In this document: positions 24,940 through 35,476 of the stretch, in pieces
How positions within the stretch are numbered: the first letter of the stretch is position 1
Layout of the letters: every line of letters starts with the position of its first letter
Assembly (NCBI RefSeq): GCF_004331465.1
Contig: NZ_SJKB01000001.1
Span: forward strand, 124,001-188,000
From: Kribbella pittospori
GTDB taxonomy: Bacteria > Actinomycetota > Actinomycetes > Propionibacteriales > Kribbellaceae
DNA: 64,000 bases
Direction: 5' to 3'
The notes under the pieces: generated by a model
Told to the model about the DNA's origin: nothing
The model's database searches: none
The model's input: the letters and a program-made list of their open reading frames with translations, nothing else
Position numbers and translations under genes: made by a program

Positions 24940-25209
24940 ATGGCTGAGCAGCAGAAGAAGACCGGAGCATTCGACATCCGGGTGGTGATCGCCGCGCTGG
25001 TCGGGATCTACGGTTTGGTGCTGACGATCCTCGGCATCATCGCCGACCCGGACGAGGTCGCCAAGGCGGCCGGCATCAACATCAACCTGTGGGGCGGCAT
25101 CGCGATGCTCGTGTTCGCGGCCCTGTTCGTCCTCTGGGCCCGGCTCCGGCCCATCGTCGTACCAGTCGAGGAGCAGGCACGGGCCGAGGCCGCAAAGACC
25201 GAGGAGTAA
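24940..25209 (+). CDS. Small two-helix membrane protein linked to the symporter
   Basis: 89 residues with two helices (about 13-33 and 48-68) and charged ends, including a C-terminal EEQARAEAAKTEE. GGGAGG precedes the ATG at 24940. The position right after the symporter suggests an accessory subunit. I do not recognise a characterised family. Confidence 0.75.
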   Translation: MAEQQKKTGAFDIRVVIAALVGIYGLVLTILGIIADPDEVAKAAGININLWGGIAMLVFAALFVLWARLRPIVVPVEEQARAEAAKTEE

Positions 25210-25229
25210 CCCCGATCCACGCGACTCGT

Positions 25230-25259
25230 TGTGGGACCAACAGCACAACTGGTCCCACA
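25230..25259. promoter_or_regulatory. 10-10-10 inverted repeat before the Tat/GMC genes
   Basis: TGTGGGACCA (25230-25239) and TGGTCCCACA (25250-25259) are perfect inverted arms with a 10-bp spacer. No T-run follows. It could be an operator for the Tat/GMC pair or a processing hairpin after the symporter pair. Confidence 0.45.
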
Positions 25260-25273
25260 GCGGAGGACGGCGC

Positions 25274-26167
25274 ATGGTCGGTGCTCGGGTACATTCCAGA
25301 AGAGCCTTCCTGGCTCGGGTCGGCGTGCTCGGCGCGGCCGTCGGTGGCGGCGGCCTGCTGACTCGGAGCCTGCTCGCTCCGGCTGACGCGGCGACCGACT
25401 CGCTGCTGCCGCCGGCCGTCGATCTGATCCGGCCGGTGCTGGCGGAGCTCGCCCGGGACACGCTGAACGGGCTCACCGTCTTCGCGATGCCCGGCCGGGA
25501 TCCGTACTCGCGGACCCAGGGCACCCCGAGCCCGACGCCGGGTGCGATCGAGGCGGGCGCGACCGACTTCATCATCAACTCGCTGGACAACTTCGTCCCG
25601 TTCCCGGACGCGATCGCCCAGCCGGTCGGGGCCGCCCTGGTGACTGGCCTCGCTGACGCTGGCATCGCACTGCCGGGACTCGAGGTGCTCCCGGTCGACC
25701 TCCGCCGGTTGGATCGCGCGCTGGCGGCGTACCTGGAGAGCGACGAGGCGCTGCCGCTGTCGTTCCCGATCGCCGGCCTGCTCAACCTGATGGCGACCCA
25801 GGTCAACCCGCTCGCGGTGAACGGGCCGCACCTGTCGCCGTTCGCGCGGCTCTCGTACGCCGAGAAGGCGACGGCGTTCGAGCCGATCGAGCGGACCGAC
25901 GCGGATCTCGTCGAATTGCTCGACGTGCAGTTCCCGGAGCCGCTCAAGGCGTCGGTCTCCGGGCTGCTGAAGTTCGTCGGCGGCGCGCTGATCGAGTTCG
26001 CCACCTTCGGCGCGTACGGCGAATCGGCCGTCTACGACAAGGTGACCCGTACGCTGCGGGAGCGGCCGGTCGGCTGGCAGCACACCGGCTACCAACCGGA
26101 CGGCCCGGTCGAGGGCTGGGACGACTTCATCGGCTACTACGAGGGTCGGCAGAAGGTGAGCGACTGA
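25274..26167 (+). CDS. Tat-signal protein, partner of the GMC oxidoreductase
   Basis: 297 residues. A twin-arginine signal (SRRAFLARVGVLGAAVGGGG) ends near ADAA. The mature domain is helical and has no motif I recognise. Its size, Tat signal and 1-bp overlap with a GMC gene parallel the small subunits of gluconate 2-dehydrogenase-like complexes. The ATG at 25274 was chosen because GGAGG stands 8 bp upstream; the frame is open 45 bp earlier without such a site. The likely role is to carry the GMC subunit across the membrane (inference). Confidence 0.7.
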   Translation: MVGARVHSRRAFLARVGVLGAAVGGGGLLTRSLLAPADAATDSLLPPAVDLIRPVLAELARDTLNGLTVFAMPGRDPYSRTQGTPSPTPGAIEAGATDFIINSLDNFVPFPDAIAQPVGAALVTGLADAGIALPGLEVLPVDLRRLDRALAAYLESDEALPLSFPIAGLLNLMATQVNPLAVNGPHLSPFARLSYAEKATAFEPIERTDADLVELLDVQFPEPLKASVSGLLKFVGGALIEFATFGAYGESAVYDKVTRTLRERPVGWQHTGYQPDGPVEGWDDFIGYYEGRQKVSD

Positions 26168-27936
26168 TGCGCGACGTCATCGTGATCGGGGCCGGCGGCG
26201 GCGGTCCTGTGGTGGCCAAGGAACTGGCGGCGCAGGGCCTCGACGTACTCCTGCTCGAGGCCGGCCCACGGCACGCGAAGCCGCGCGAGGAGTGGACGAC
26301 GTTCGAGGACGACGCGAACAACCCACTCACCGGCTACCTGCGCTGGGGCCCGTCCGACCGGGACAAACCGGCCTGGTACCGGGAATGGCCGCAGAACTCG
26401 TTCGTCTGGCAGCTGTCCGGCGTCGGCGGCACCACGCAGCACTTCTACGGCAACTACCCACGCGCCTACCCGGGCGTCTTCGAGGGGTACGACGGCCCGG
26501 ACCGCAACGGCTACGACGTCGATCACCGGTTCCCGTTCACGTACGGCGACCTGGTGCCGTACTTCGAATGGGTCGAGGCGACCATGCCGGTGATGACGGC
26601 AGCGATGGGCCACAAGGAGCAGACGTTCTTCCGCGGTGCGGAGACGCTCGGACTGCCGGTGCAGACCACCAAGACCACGCATCGGCCGTCGTACCGCCCG
26701 CAGGAGAACGCGATCCTGCAGCCGGGCGGGACGGCCGGGAAGACCGCCGACAAGGATCTGCTCGTCTATCCGAAGGCGACCGGCTGCACCTTCTGCGGCT
26801 ACTGCTTCCAGGGGTGCATGCGGCCGAACGGTGCCCCGCGCAACCAATTCGCGAAGCGCTCGACGGACAACAGTTACGTCCCGATGGCGCTGACGGCGGA
26901 GGTGTGGTCGCGCGGCGGCAAGCCGGTCGACCTGATCGCCGACGCCTTCGTCACCCAGGTGCACACCGAGAAGCGGCACGGCGTACTGACCGCCACCGGG
27001 GTGACGTGGCGCTCCGGAGACACCGAGCGTCGCGAGGACGCACGCGTCGTCGTCATGTCGGGCGGCTGCACGGAGAACCCGCGGCTCTGGTTCAACAGCG
27101 GCCTGCCGAACCCGAACGGCTGGGTCGGTCGCGGCTACACCGATCACTTCTTCGACTGGGTGTTCGGCGTCTTCGACGACTACACCGGCAACCCGAAGGG
27201 CGTCGGTTCGAGCGCGCGGCTGGACTACCCGCCGTACGGCGGTCTGGAGAACGTCGGCCTGCCGCCGGCGCTCGCGGCGTTCGCGGGGACCTTGTCGGAC
27301 AGCGGGATCCGCGGGCAGTACAAGAACGGTCGTGGGCGGACCGGGCCGTGGGACGGTCCAGCCGGGCGGGTGATGGGGCCGGAACTGAAGGAGGTCCTGT
27401 CGCACGGGATGGACCGCCTGCTGAGTGTGCTGGTGATCACCGACGACGACGTCGAGGCGCAGAACCGGGTCACCCTGTCGGCGCTGCCCGCGGACGAGAA
27501 CGGGCCGATCCCGAAGGTCACCTTCAAGCAGCGCCGGCGCACCACGCGCACGCTGAAGAACCGCGAGTTCATGGCCCGCAAGGCGGCCGAGTTGCTGCGC
27601 GGTGCCGGTGCGAAGAAGGTGTACCGGATCGATTGGGCGCCGCTGATCCTGCACGTCCAGTCGTCGATGCGGATGGGCTCGTCGGAGAAGAACTCCGTGG
27701 TCGACCCGCGTGGCGAGACCCGCGCGGTCAAGGGCCTGTTCATCGCCGACAACTCGGCGCTGTCGAACGGTCTGGGCGGCCCGAACCCGACGCTGACCTC
27801 GCAGGCGCTGGCAACCAGGACGGCCGAGAAGATCTTCGAGACGTACTTCGACGGCGACCCGTGGGTGCACTCGAGCTCGCCCGTCGTGTCCACGGATCCG
27901 CGGATCAGCGTGCGGCTGGGACAGCTCGGTTTGTAG
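26167..27936 (+). CDS. GMC-family oxidoreductase with a cysteine cluster
   Basis: 589 residues. FAD-binding GAGGGG is at residues 8-13. The GMC C-terminal domain shows LILHVQSSMRMG, with the catalytic-region His, and ends SNGLGGPNPTLTSQALATRTAE. An insertion holds C207, C210, C213 and C217 (CTFCGYCFQGC), a possible metal or FeS site. It probably oxidises a sugar or alcohol. The ATG overlaps the stop of the Tat protein gene, and with no signal of its own it may be exported with that partner. Confidence 0.85.
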   Translation: MRDVIVIGAGGGGPVVAKELAAQGLDVLLLEAGPRHAKPREEWTTFEDDANNPLTGYLRWGPSDRDKPAWYREWPQNSFVWQLSGVGGTTQHFYGNYPRAYPGVFEGYDGPDRNGYDVDHRFPFTYGDLVPYFEWVEATMPVMTAAMGHKEQTFFRGAETLGLPVQTTKTTHRPSYRPQENAILQPGGTAGKTADKDLLVYPKATGCTFCGYCFQGCMRPNGAPRNQFAKRSTDNSYVPMALTAEVWSRGGKPVDLIADAFVTQVHTEKRHGVLTATGVTWRSGDTERREDARVVVMSGGCTENPRLWFNSGLPNPNGWVGRGYTDHFFDWVFGVFDDYTGNPKGVGSSARLDYPPYGGLENVGLPPALAAFAGTLSDSGIRGQYKNGRGRTGPWDGPAGRVMGPELKEVLSHGMDRLLSVLVITDDDVEAQNRVTLSALPADENGPIPKVTFKQRRRTTRTLKNREFMARKAAELLRGAGAKKVYRIDWAPLILHVQSSMRMGSSEKNSVVDPRGETRAVKGLFIADNSALSNGLGGPNPTLTSQALATRTAEKIFETYFDGDPWVHSSSPVVSTDPRISVRLGQLGL

Positions 27937-27950
27937 TCATGTCCGTTTGA

Positions 27951-27998
27951 CGAACATCGGCGTCCGGTCCGGTCCTGCCGCCCGGGCGCCGGTGTTCG
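27951..27998. terminator. Hairpin after the GMC gene
   Basis: Positions 27951-27962 and 27987-27998 form a 12-bp stem with one G-U pair. There is no clear T-run. It is a likely terminator or RNA-processing site before the dioxygenase gene. Confidence 0.45.
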
Positions 27999-28033
27999 TA
28001 GTCTCGAAGTACCCGAGGAGGAGGAACTTCGAG

Positions 28034-28801
28034 ATGACTGTCACCTCTGCCAAGCCCGATCTGTCGACCCTGGCGCAGCAGTACGCCGAGGACGGCTTCG
28101 TCCTGGTGAAAGGCCTGCTCAGCAAGGAGGAGGCGGCCTACTACCGGCAGCGCAGCCACGACCTGCTGGCCCAGTTGAACAGCAACGAGGACGCCACCTG
28201 GAAGTCCGCGATGGGACTGTCCGACGGAGCGACCCGGCTGCAGCATCTGCACGACGCGCAGTTCTACGACGCCGAGTTCAGCAAGCTCGTGATCGACCCG
28301 CGGTTCGCCGACGTGGCCGCCGCGGTGATGGGGGTGGACAACGTCCAGTTGCACCACACCAAGCTGTTCGTGAAGCCGCCGGAGAACGGCTCGCCGTTCC
28401 CGCTGCACCAGGATTACCCGTTCTTCCCGCACAAGTATCACCGGGTCGGCGCCGCGATCTTCCACTTCGACGACGCGCCGGTGGAGAAGGGCTGCGTCCG
28501 GGTGATCCCGGGCAGCCACAAGGCCGGGCCGCGCGAGCACGAGGCGGAGGGTTCGTACCACCTGATCGATCCGCCGTTCGAGGCGGCGACGCCGCAGCCG
28601 GCCGAGGCGGGCGACGTACTGTTCTTCACCTACCTGACCGTGCACGGATCCGGGGTGAACACCAGCGACGAGGCCCGGACGACCTGGCTGATCCAGTACC
28701 GCGACCCGGCGGACCCGCCGACGGTGAAGACGCACGACAGCTCGCTCGGGCAGGGCATGATGCTGCGAGGAGTCGACCCGACCGGCAGGAGTGCTGTTTG
28801 A
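28034..28801 (+). CDS. Phytanoyl-CoA dioxygenase (PhyH)-family oxygenase
   Basis: 255 residues of the Fe(II)/2-oxoglutarate double-stranded beta-helix. The iron site is H125 and D127 (LHQDYPFFPH) with distal H204 (TVHGSG). Arg215 may bind 2-oxoglutarate. The substrate is unknown; bacterial PhyH proteins hydroxylate many small molecules. GGAGGAGGAAC lies before the ATG at 28034. The stop overlaps the TTG of the AraC gene, so the two are co-transcribed. Confidence 0.85.
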   Translation: MTVTSAKPDLSTLAQQYAEDGFVLVKGLLSKEEAAYYRQRSHDLLAQLNSNEDATWKSAMGLSDGATRLQHLHDAQFYDAEFSKLVIDPRFADVAAAVMGVDNVQLHHTKLFVKPPENGSPFPLHQDYPFFPHKYHRVGAAIFHFDDAPVEKGCVRVIPGSHKAGPREHEAEGSYHLIDPPFEAATPQPAEAGDVLFFTYLTVHGSGVNTSDEARTTWLIQYRDPADPPTVKTHDSSLGQGMMLRGVDPTGRSAV

Positions 28802-29688
28802 CCCTCGCGGATGTCGCGACCGCGGACCGTTTCGTCGACCTCGCCGGACTGCTCGAGTCCTGCGAGGTCGACGGGTTCCGCGCTGACTTCCTCAGCTGGG
28901 GGCACTACCAGCCGGAGTACTGGCGCAACTACTGGCACAGCCACTCGTTCCACGAGATCTGCCTGGCCTACTCCGGCTCGGGCCGCTTCGACTCAGGAGA
29001 CGTGAGGTACGACGTCCAGCCGGGCTCGGTGTTCCTGGCCCGCCCCGGCGACGTCCACGAGATCGAGTCCAGCCGGACCGAGCCCCTCGGAATCGCCTTC
29101 TGGGGCTTCACCTTCCGGCCAGGCTCTGACGAACCCGGATGGTGGTCCGGCCTGACACGTGCCGATGGACCCGTGATGTCGGACCGGACCGGCTCACTCC
29201 CTGCACTGATCACAGCCCTTGCGGCTGAGGCAGCAGCACCTGTGTCCGGCTACAGCACCGCACTGGGCGCACTCGGCGCCACTCTGGTCATGGAGACCGC
29301 CCGAGCCTTCGCCCTCGACGAGGACCTCGCAGTGGAGCCGGTACGGCGGGACCGCGGCCCTCTGGTCGTGGAGGCGATGCAGCGCCACCTCCGCGACAAC
29401 CTCTCCCGCCCGATCACCGTTCGGGACGTGGCCGCCGCCGCACACCTGTCAGAGCGCCATGCCGAGCGACTCTTCCAGCAGCAGACTGGCTCATCGATCA
29501 TGTCTACCCTCCGCCGCCTCCGCCTGGAGCTGGCCGCCCAGCTACTGCTCGACCCCACGGTCACTGTCACGGAGGTGGCCCGGTCCTGTGGCTATTCCGA
29601 CGTACGCCCGTTCTCTACTGCGTTCCGCCGCCACTACGGGCGTACTCCCGGCGAGCATCGACGCGCCGGTGGCACCGAGTTCGTGTAG
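28798..29688 (+). CDS. AraC-family transcriptional regulator
   Basis: 296 residues. An N-terminal cupin-like sensor (WHSHSFHEICLAYSGSG, then VQPGSVFLARPGDVHEIE) precedes two HTH motifs at the C-terminus (ITVRDVAAAAHLSERHAERLFQQQTG and VTEVARSCGYSDVRPFSTAFRRHYG). The TTG at 28798 overlaps the dioxygenase stop (TTGA). It probably senses a sugar-like or related ligand and controls the dioxygenase operon. Confidence 0.85.
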   Translation: MTLADVATADRFVDLAGLLESCEVDGFRADFLSWGHYQPEYWRNYWHSHSFHEICLAYSGSGRFDSGDVRYDVQPGSVFLARPGDVHEIESSRTEPLGIAFWGFTFRPGSDEPGWWSGLTRADGPVMSDRTGSLPALITALAAEAAAPVSGYSTALGALGATLVMETARAFALDEDLAVEPVRRDRGPLVVEAMQRHLRDNLSRPITVRDVAAAAHLSERHAERLFQQQTGSSIMSTLRRLRLELAAQLLLDPTVTVTEVARSCGYSDVRPFSTAFRRHYGRTPGEHRRAGGTEFV

Positions 29689-29704
29689 ACGCGGCGTGCA
29701 GCTC

Positions 29705-29786
29705 GACAGGAGGTGTCCACTCAAGGCGTCGCTCGGACGGAGCCGACGAGCGTGACCTGGTCATGCCGCCGGCGACACCTCCTGTC
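29705..29786. promoter_or_regulatory. Twin palindromic sites forming a 13-bp inverted repeat
   Basis: 29705-29717 and 29774-29786 are perfect inverted copies of GACAGGAGGTGTC. Each copy is itself dyadic (GACA, 5 bases, TGTC). They lie 69 bp apart between the AraC and LLM genes. They could be looping operators or a long hairpin. Confidence 0.5.
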
Positions 29787-29840
29787 CGTGTGCACAACAT
29801 CCTTGACCTCGACTTTGGTTGAGGTTCGAGGCTGGTTCCC

Positions 29841-30725
29841 ATGCTGAAGATCGGTGTCATCTTGCCCTCCGTCGACGTCCAGCGAACCGAACACCTCGAC
29901 CTGCGCGAGGCTGCGCGTTACGCCGAAGAGGCGGGGCTGGACAGCATCTGGATGGGCGACCACCTCGCCACCGGTGCCGCGACCTTGGACATGACGATCG
30001 GGCTGTCGACCGCGGCGGCTGTCACGGAGCGGATCGCGATCGGCGCGAGTGTGTTCGTGCCGGCGATCCGCCCGCTGGCCTGGGCTGCCAAGCAGATCGC
30101 CTCGCTGCAGTACGTCTCTGGCGAACGACTGATCCTCGGGGTCGGATCGGGTGGTGGCGAGGAGCAGTGGCGGGCGGCCGAGGTTCCGTTCGCCGAGCGC
30201 GGGCGACGAACCGACCGGGCTCTGCGCGCGTTGCCCGACCTGCTGGCCGGGAAGCCGGCGGAGATCGGTGTCGACGGACAGGCCGTGCAGTTGGCGCCCG
30301 CCGTCGCGAGGCCACGGTTCTGGGTCGGCAACGACTCCGCGGTGGCTCGGCGACGGGCGGCGCAACTGGGTGACGGCTGGTTCCCCTCGCTCGTGCCGGT
30401 CGAGGACGTGGCCACCGGCCGGGAGCATCTCGAGGAGCTCGCGGACCGGTTCGCGAGGCCCGTGCCCACGATCGCCATCGGCGGGGTGTCAGCCGGAGGT
30501 GCCGACGATGCTGCCGTCCGAGCGTTGGCAGCGGTGATAGCAGCCGGCTACGGCATGCCGTACGAACGGGCGCTGTCCCTGCCGCTCACGGGCACTGCCG
30601 AGCAGGTGGCCGATCAGCTCGGTCGGTACGCCGACGCCGGCGCGAGTCACGCCGTACTGGGTGTTGCTGGCACCGACTGGCGTACCCAGGTCGACCACCT
30701 CGCCGCCGTACGTGCACTGCTCTGA
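29841..30725 (+). CDS. LLM-class (luciferase-like, F420-type) oxidoreductase
   Basis: 294 residues of the bacterial luciferase-like TIM barrel. Landmarks are GLDSIWMGDHLAT, AVTERIAIGASVFVPAIRPL and RLILGVGSGGGEEQWRA, the last a family cofactor-loop signature. Members in actinobacteria mostly use F420; FMN cannot be excluded. The start ATG at 29841 has only a weak GAGG. The substrate is unknown. Confidence 0.85.
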   Translation: MLKIGVILPSVDVQRTEHLDLREAARYAEEAGLDSIWMGDHLATGAATLDMTIGLSTAAAVTERIAIGASVFVPAIRPLAWAAKQIASLQYVSGERLILGVGSGGGEEQWRAAEVPFAERGRRTDRALRALPDLLAGKPAEIGVDGQAVQLAPAVARPRFWVGNDSAVARRRAAQLGDGWFPSLVPVEDVATGREHLEELADRFARPVPTIAIGGVSAGGADDAAVRALAAVIAAGYGMPYERALSLPLTGTAEQVADQLGRYADAGASHAVLGVAGTDWRTQVDHLAAVRALL

Positions 30726-30729
30726 CCGG

Positions 30730-31188
30730 TCAGTCTCTCCGGCGGCGCCAGAGGCCAATGACCGCGACTAGTCCGGCCAAGGACGGCAGTACGCCGATGA
30801 TTCCGTGCAACGGCGGCACGATCGTGGTGTACGCCTCGCCGCCGATGGACAGACCGACCAGCTGGATGGTCGCACCAACGACGAACAGCACAGTGCTGAT
30901 CGCGCGGACCCGGCGCTTGCCGCGGGCGACGCCCCAGATCGCGTACAGCCAGCCGACGAGGCCGACGACTCCGACGGCGGTCAGGTAGATGGCGATCGCG
31001 TTGCGGTCGGCTAGGACCGACTTCTGCGGCCACGCCGGGTACGCCGCCCGGACGTGGTCGGCGATGACGTCGATCGTGACGATGTCGATCAACGGCGCGA
31101 GCGTGGCGAGAACGGTCAGCAACAGGCCGACGTACAGAGCAGGTCTGACGTACGACGGTGAGCGGGGTGGTGCGGCGATGGTGGTCAT
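30730..31188 (-). CDS. Four-helix membrane protein under TetR control
   Basis: 152 residues with four hydrophobic segments (about 14-38, 62-85, 95-112, 122-145). The family is not recognised. AGGAGG precedes the ATG at 31188. It is divergent from a TetR gene with palindromes between them, so it is the likely target of that repressor. Its stop lies 4 bp from the end of the LLM gene. Confidence 0.75.
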   Translation of the reverse strand: MTTIAAPPRSPSYVRPALYVGLLLTVLATLAPLIDIVTIDVIADHVRAAYPAWPQKSVLADRNAIAIYLTAVGVVGLVGWLYAIWGVARGKRRVRAISTVLFVVGATIQLVGLSIGGEAYTTIVPPLHGIIGVLPSLAGLVAVIGLWRRRRD

Positions 31189-31201
31189 CGCGATCCTCCT
31201 G

Positions 31202-31245
31202 ATTCTTACGGTGTATGTTTCAGGGTATACTTACGCCGTAAGAAT
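31202..31245. promoter_or_regulatory. TetR operator region with overlapping promoter
   Basis: ATTCTTACGG (31202-31211) and CCGTAAGAAT (31236-31245) are perfect inverted arms. CTTACGCCGTAAG (31230-31242) is a 13-bp palindrome. TATACT at 31226-31231 with TTCTTA at 31203-31208 (17-bp spacing) is a good promoter for the TetR gene, and the palindrome covers its start site. Confidence 0.65.
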
Positions 31246-31251
31246 GATCAA

Positions 31252-31884
31252 ATGAGATTCAGGGACCCGATGACTGCACGCCGTACCCGTGGCCACAGCG
31301 TGGGGCTGACCCGTGAAGCAGTACTACGGGCCGCACTCGCATTGGCCGATCGCGAAGGGCTGAAGGCGCTCTCGATGCGCCGGCTCGGCGCCGAGCTGGA
31401 CGTCGAGGCCATGACGATCTACCACCACGTGCCGAACAAGGACGCCCTGCTGGACGGCCTGGTCGAGCAGCTCGTCGCCTCGATTGCCCCGCCGGTGTTC
31501 GCGACGCCTTGGCAGGACGGGATCCGCAGATACGCGCTGGATCTGCGGGCCGCACTGCTCGCGCACCCCAATCTGGTCCCACTGATCGCATCCCGACCGG
31601 CCATCACCGCACAGAACCTTCAGACGCTGGAGACCGCGTTGGAGAGCCTGCGGTCTGCTGGTCTCGCACCGGCTGACGCGCTGGATGTCATTTACGCGGT
31701 GACCGGCTTCGTCGTCGGCCAGGTCGTCACCGCATCGGAGGGCGATCCGGTCGATCAGCTGGCGCCGCTCGACCTGTCCGAGTTCCCGTTGCTGGCCGAG
31801 GCGGCGAAGGGACCGCGGGATGCGGAAGCACGCTTCGTGTTCGCCCTTGACGCCCTGGTGTCCGGTCTAGGCTCGACGCGCTAG
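31252..31884 (+). CDS. TetR-family repressor (TetR_C-type ligand domain)
   Basis: 210 residues. The HTH is GLKALSMRRLGAELDVEAMTIYHHVPNKDALLDGL, the TetR/ActII type that pairs with a Tet-repressor-like C-terminal domain. An ATG at 31270 (MTARRTRG) has AGGGA upstream and is a good alternative; the ATG at 31252 would have a leader of only about 14 nt. Divergent from the membrane-protein gene, it probably represses both. Confidence 0.85.
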   Translation: MRFRDPMTARRTRGHSVGLTREAVLRAALALADREGLKALSMRRLGAELDVEAMTIYHHVPNKDALLDGLVEQLVASIAPPVFATPWQDGIRRYALDLRAALLAHPNLVPLIASRPAITAQNLQTLETALESLRSAGLAPADALDVIYAVTGFVVGQVVTASEGDPVDQLAPLDLSEFPLLAEAAKGPRDAEARFVFALDALVSGLGSTR

Positions 31885-31887
31885 ACT
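31882..31887 (+). promoter_or_regulatory. -10-like element before the leader peptide
   Basis: TAGACT stands 6 bp before the leader-peptide ATG, so the leader mRNA may begin at or near the ATG. It overlaps the stop of the TetR gene. No strong -35 is seen. Confidence 0.45.
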
Positions 31888-31893
31888 GGTCGC

Positions 31894-31920
31894 ATGCGAG
31901 TGAGCCTGCTCCTTAGTTAG
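31894..31920 (+). CDS. Leucine leader peptide of leuS
   Basis: An 8-residue reading frame, MRVSLLLS, with three consecutive leucine codons (CTG, CTC, CTT at 31906-31914) and a TAG stop at 31918-31920. A terminator hairpin follows 46 bp later, then leuS. Stalling at the leucine codons when charged tRNA-Leu is short would favour antitermination. That is classical ribosome-mediated attenuation. Confidence 0.75.
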   Translation: MRVSLLLS

Positions 31921-31924
31921 CCGT

Positions 31925-31958
31925 ACTGGCATCCAGGCGCCGATGAGCGCCGGTCAGT
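31925..31958 (+). promoter_or_regulatory. Pause or antiterminator stem in the leuS leader
   Basis: ACTGGC (31925-31930) can pair with GTCAGT (31953-31958, one wobble). An inner GGCGC/GCGCC hairpin stacks on it. It stands between the leader peptide and the terminator. Confidence 0.4.
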
Positions 31959-31965
31959 GCGGCGT

Positions 31966-31990
31966 CCCCTCCTGTGTGAGGGGCTTTTTC
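31966..31990 (+). terminator. Attenuator terminator of leuS
   Basis: CCCCTC (31966-31971), a 6-base loop, and GAGGGG (31978-31983), followed by CTTTTTC. It is the clearest intrinsic terminator in the window and lies 63 bp before the leuS start. Confidence 0.8.
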
Positions 31991-32052
31991 ATTTCTGGGA
32001 ACGCCGTCTGGCAGATTTAGGCTCAACAACACACGAGTGCGGGAGTAGGACC

Positions 32053-34533
<2,481 letters not shown>

Positions 34534-34546
34534 TCTTTCCGGCCTG

Positions 34547-34569
34547 GCCCGTGCCGAGGTGGCACGGGC
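34547..34569. terminator. Hairpin terminator after leuS
   Basis: GCCCGTGCC (34547-34555) and GGCACGGGC (34561-34569) form a perfect 9-bp stem with a 5-base loop. Confidence 0.5.
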
Positions 34570-34581
34570 TAGGCTGCTCAG

Positions 34582-35001
34582 ATGCGTTCTGACCTGATCG
34601 ATGTCACGACCGGCGGTGCGGAAGTCGTCTTCGACCTGACGAGCAGGTGTGAGCGGTTCGTCGACTCCGAGGCTCATCAGGCCCAGGGCGACGGACTGCT
34701 GCACATCTTCGTCCCGCACGCGACGGCGGGGATCGCCATCCTCGAGACCGGGGCCGGCAGCGACACCGACCTGCTCGCGGTGTTCGAGCAACTGCTGCCG
34801 CGCGACTTCAAGTGGCAGCATCGGCACGGTACGCCGGGGCATGGGCGCGACCACGTGCTGCCGGCGCTGATTCCGCCCTCCGCGACCATCCCGGTGCTGG
34901 ACGGGCGGATGATGCTCGGCACCTGGCAGTCGATCTGCCTGGTCGATACCAATGTCGACAATCCCCGGCGGCAGGTCCGGCTTTCCTGGCTTCCCGGTTA
35001 A
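34582..35001 (+). CDS. YjbQ/UPF0047-family protein
   Basis: 139 residues. Conserved family motifs are VPHATAGIAILE, DFKWQHRHGTPGHGRDHVLPAL and GTWQSICLVD. Members have weak thiamine-phosphate synthase activity, but the physiological role is unsettled. It stands alone between leuS and a small ORF. Confidence 0.85.
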   Translation: MRSDLIDVTTGGAEVVFDLTSRCERFVDSEAHQAQGDGLLHIFVPHATAGIAILETGAGSDTDLLAVFEQLLPRDFKWQHRHGTPGHGRDHVLPALIPPSATIPVLDGRMMLGTWQSICLVDTNVDNPRRQVRLSWLPG

Positions 35002-35101
35002 CGGACTACCCGGTAACTCGCCGGGAGGGATTTCGGTGACTTATCGTGATGTTGCCGATCGCGTTACGTTCGCGAAACACGGCTCCGATTGAATTACCCG
35101 C

Positions 35102-35308
35102 ATGGCAGCCCTTGAGACTCTGCGGGACCACTGGCATGGCCTCGGCACCGAACTCCTGATCCGCGCCACCCGCGCTATTTGTGACGGCAGCCTGACGAAT
35201 GCCGATTCCGGCCGCGCGGACACCCGGGCCCGGCTCGACGACTGGGCCGGAATTCTTTCCCTCTACGCCGGCGACAATGAATCCGGCTCGGTTCGCGCAA
35301 GTGCTTGA
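35102..35308 (+). CDS. Small hypothetical protein
   Basis: 68 residues, partly helical and acidic; no family recognised. The third codon positions are less GC-rich than in neighbours, and there is no clear ribosome-binding site. I am not sure it is a gene. Confidence 0.35.
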   Translation: MAALETLRDHWHGLGTELLIRATRAICDGSLTNADSGRADTRARLDDWAGILSLYAGDNESGSVRASA

Positions 35309-35476
35309 ATCACCGGATGGGACGTTTTCTGCGCGTTCAGTAATTGCGTTCTGAAGTAGACCCGTTGCCTTGGTCAACAGTTCTGTGTGATACCGCTCAC
35401 TGGACGCACCCGGCACCGATCGCTCAGTCACGCTATGTTGTGACAGGAACGTGAGGCTCTAGAGGGGTGACGGGCT
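35309..35476. other. Promoter region of the AfsR-like gene
   Basis: This is locally AT-richer. TTGCCT and GATACC about 18 bp apart (35367-35396) form a candidate promoter. GAGGGG at 35462-35467 serves the TTG start. Confidence 0.35.
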
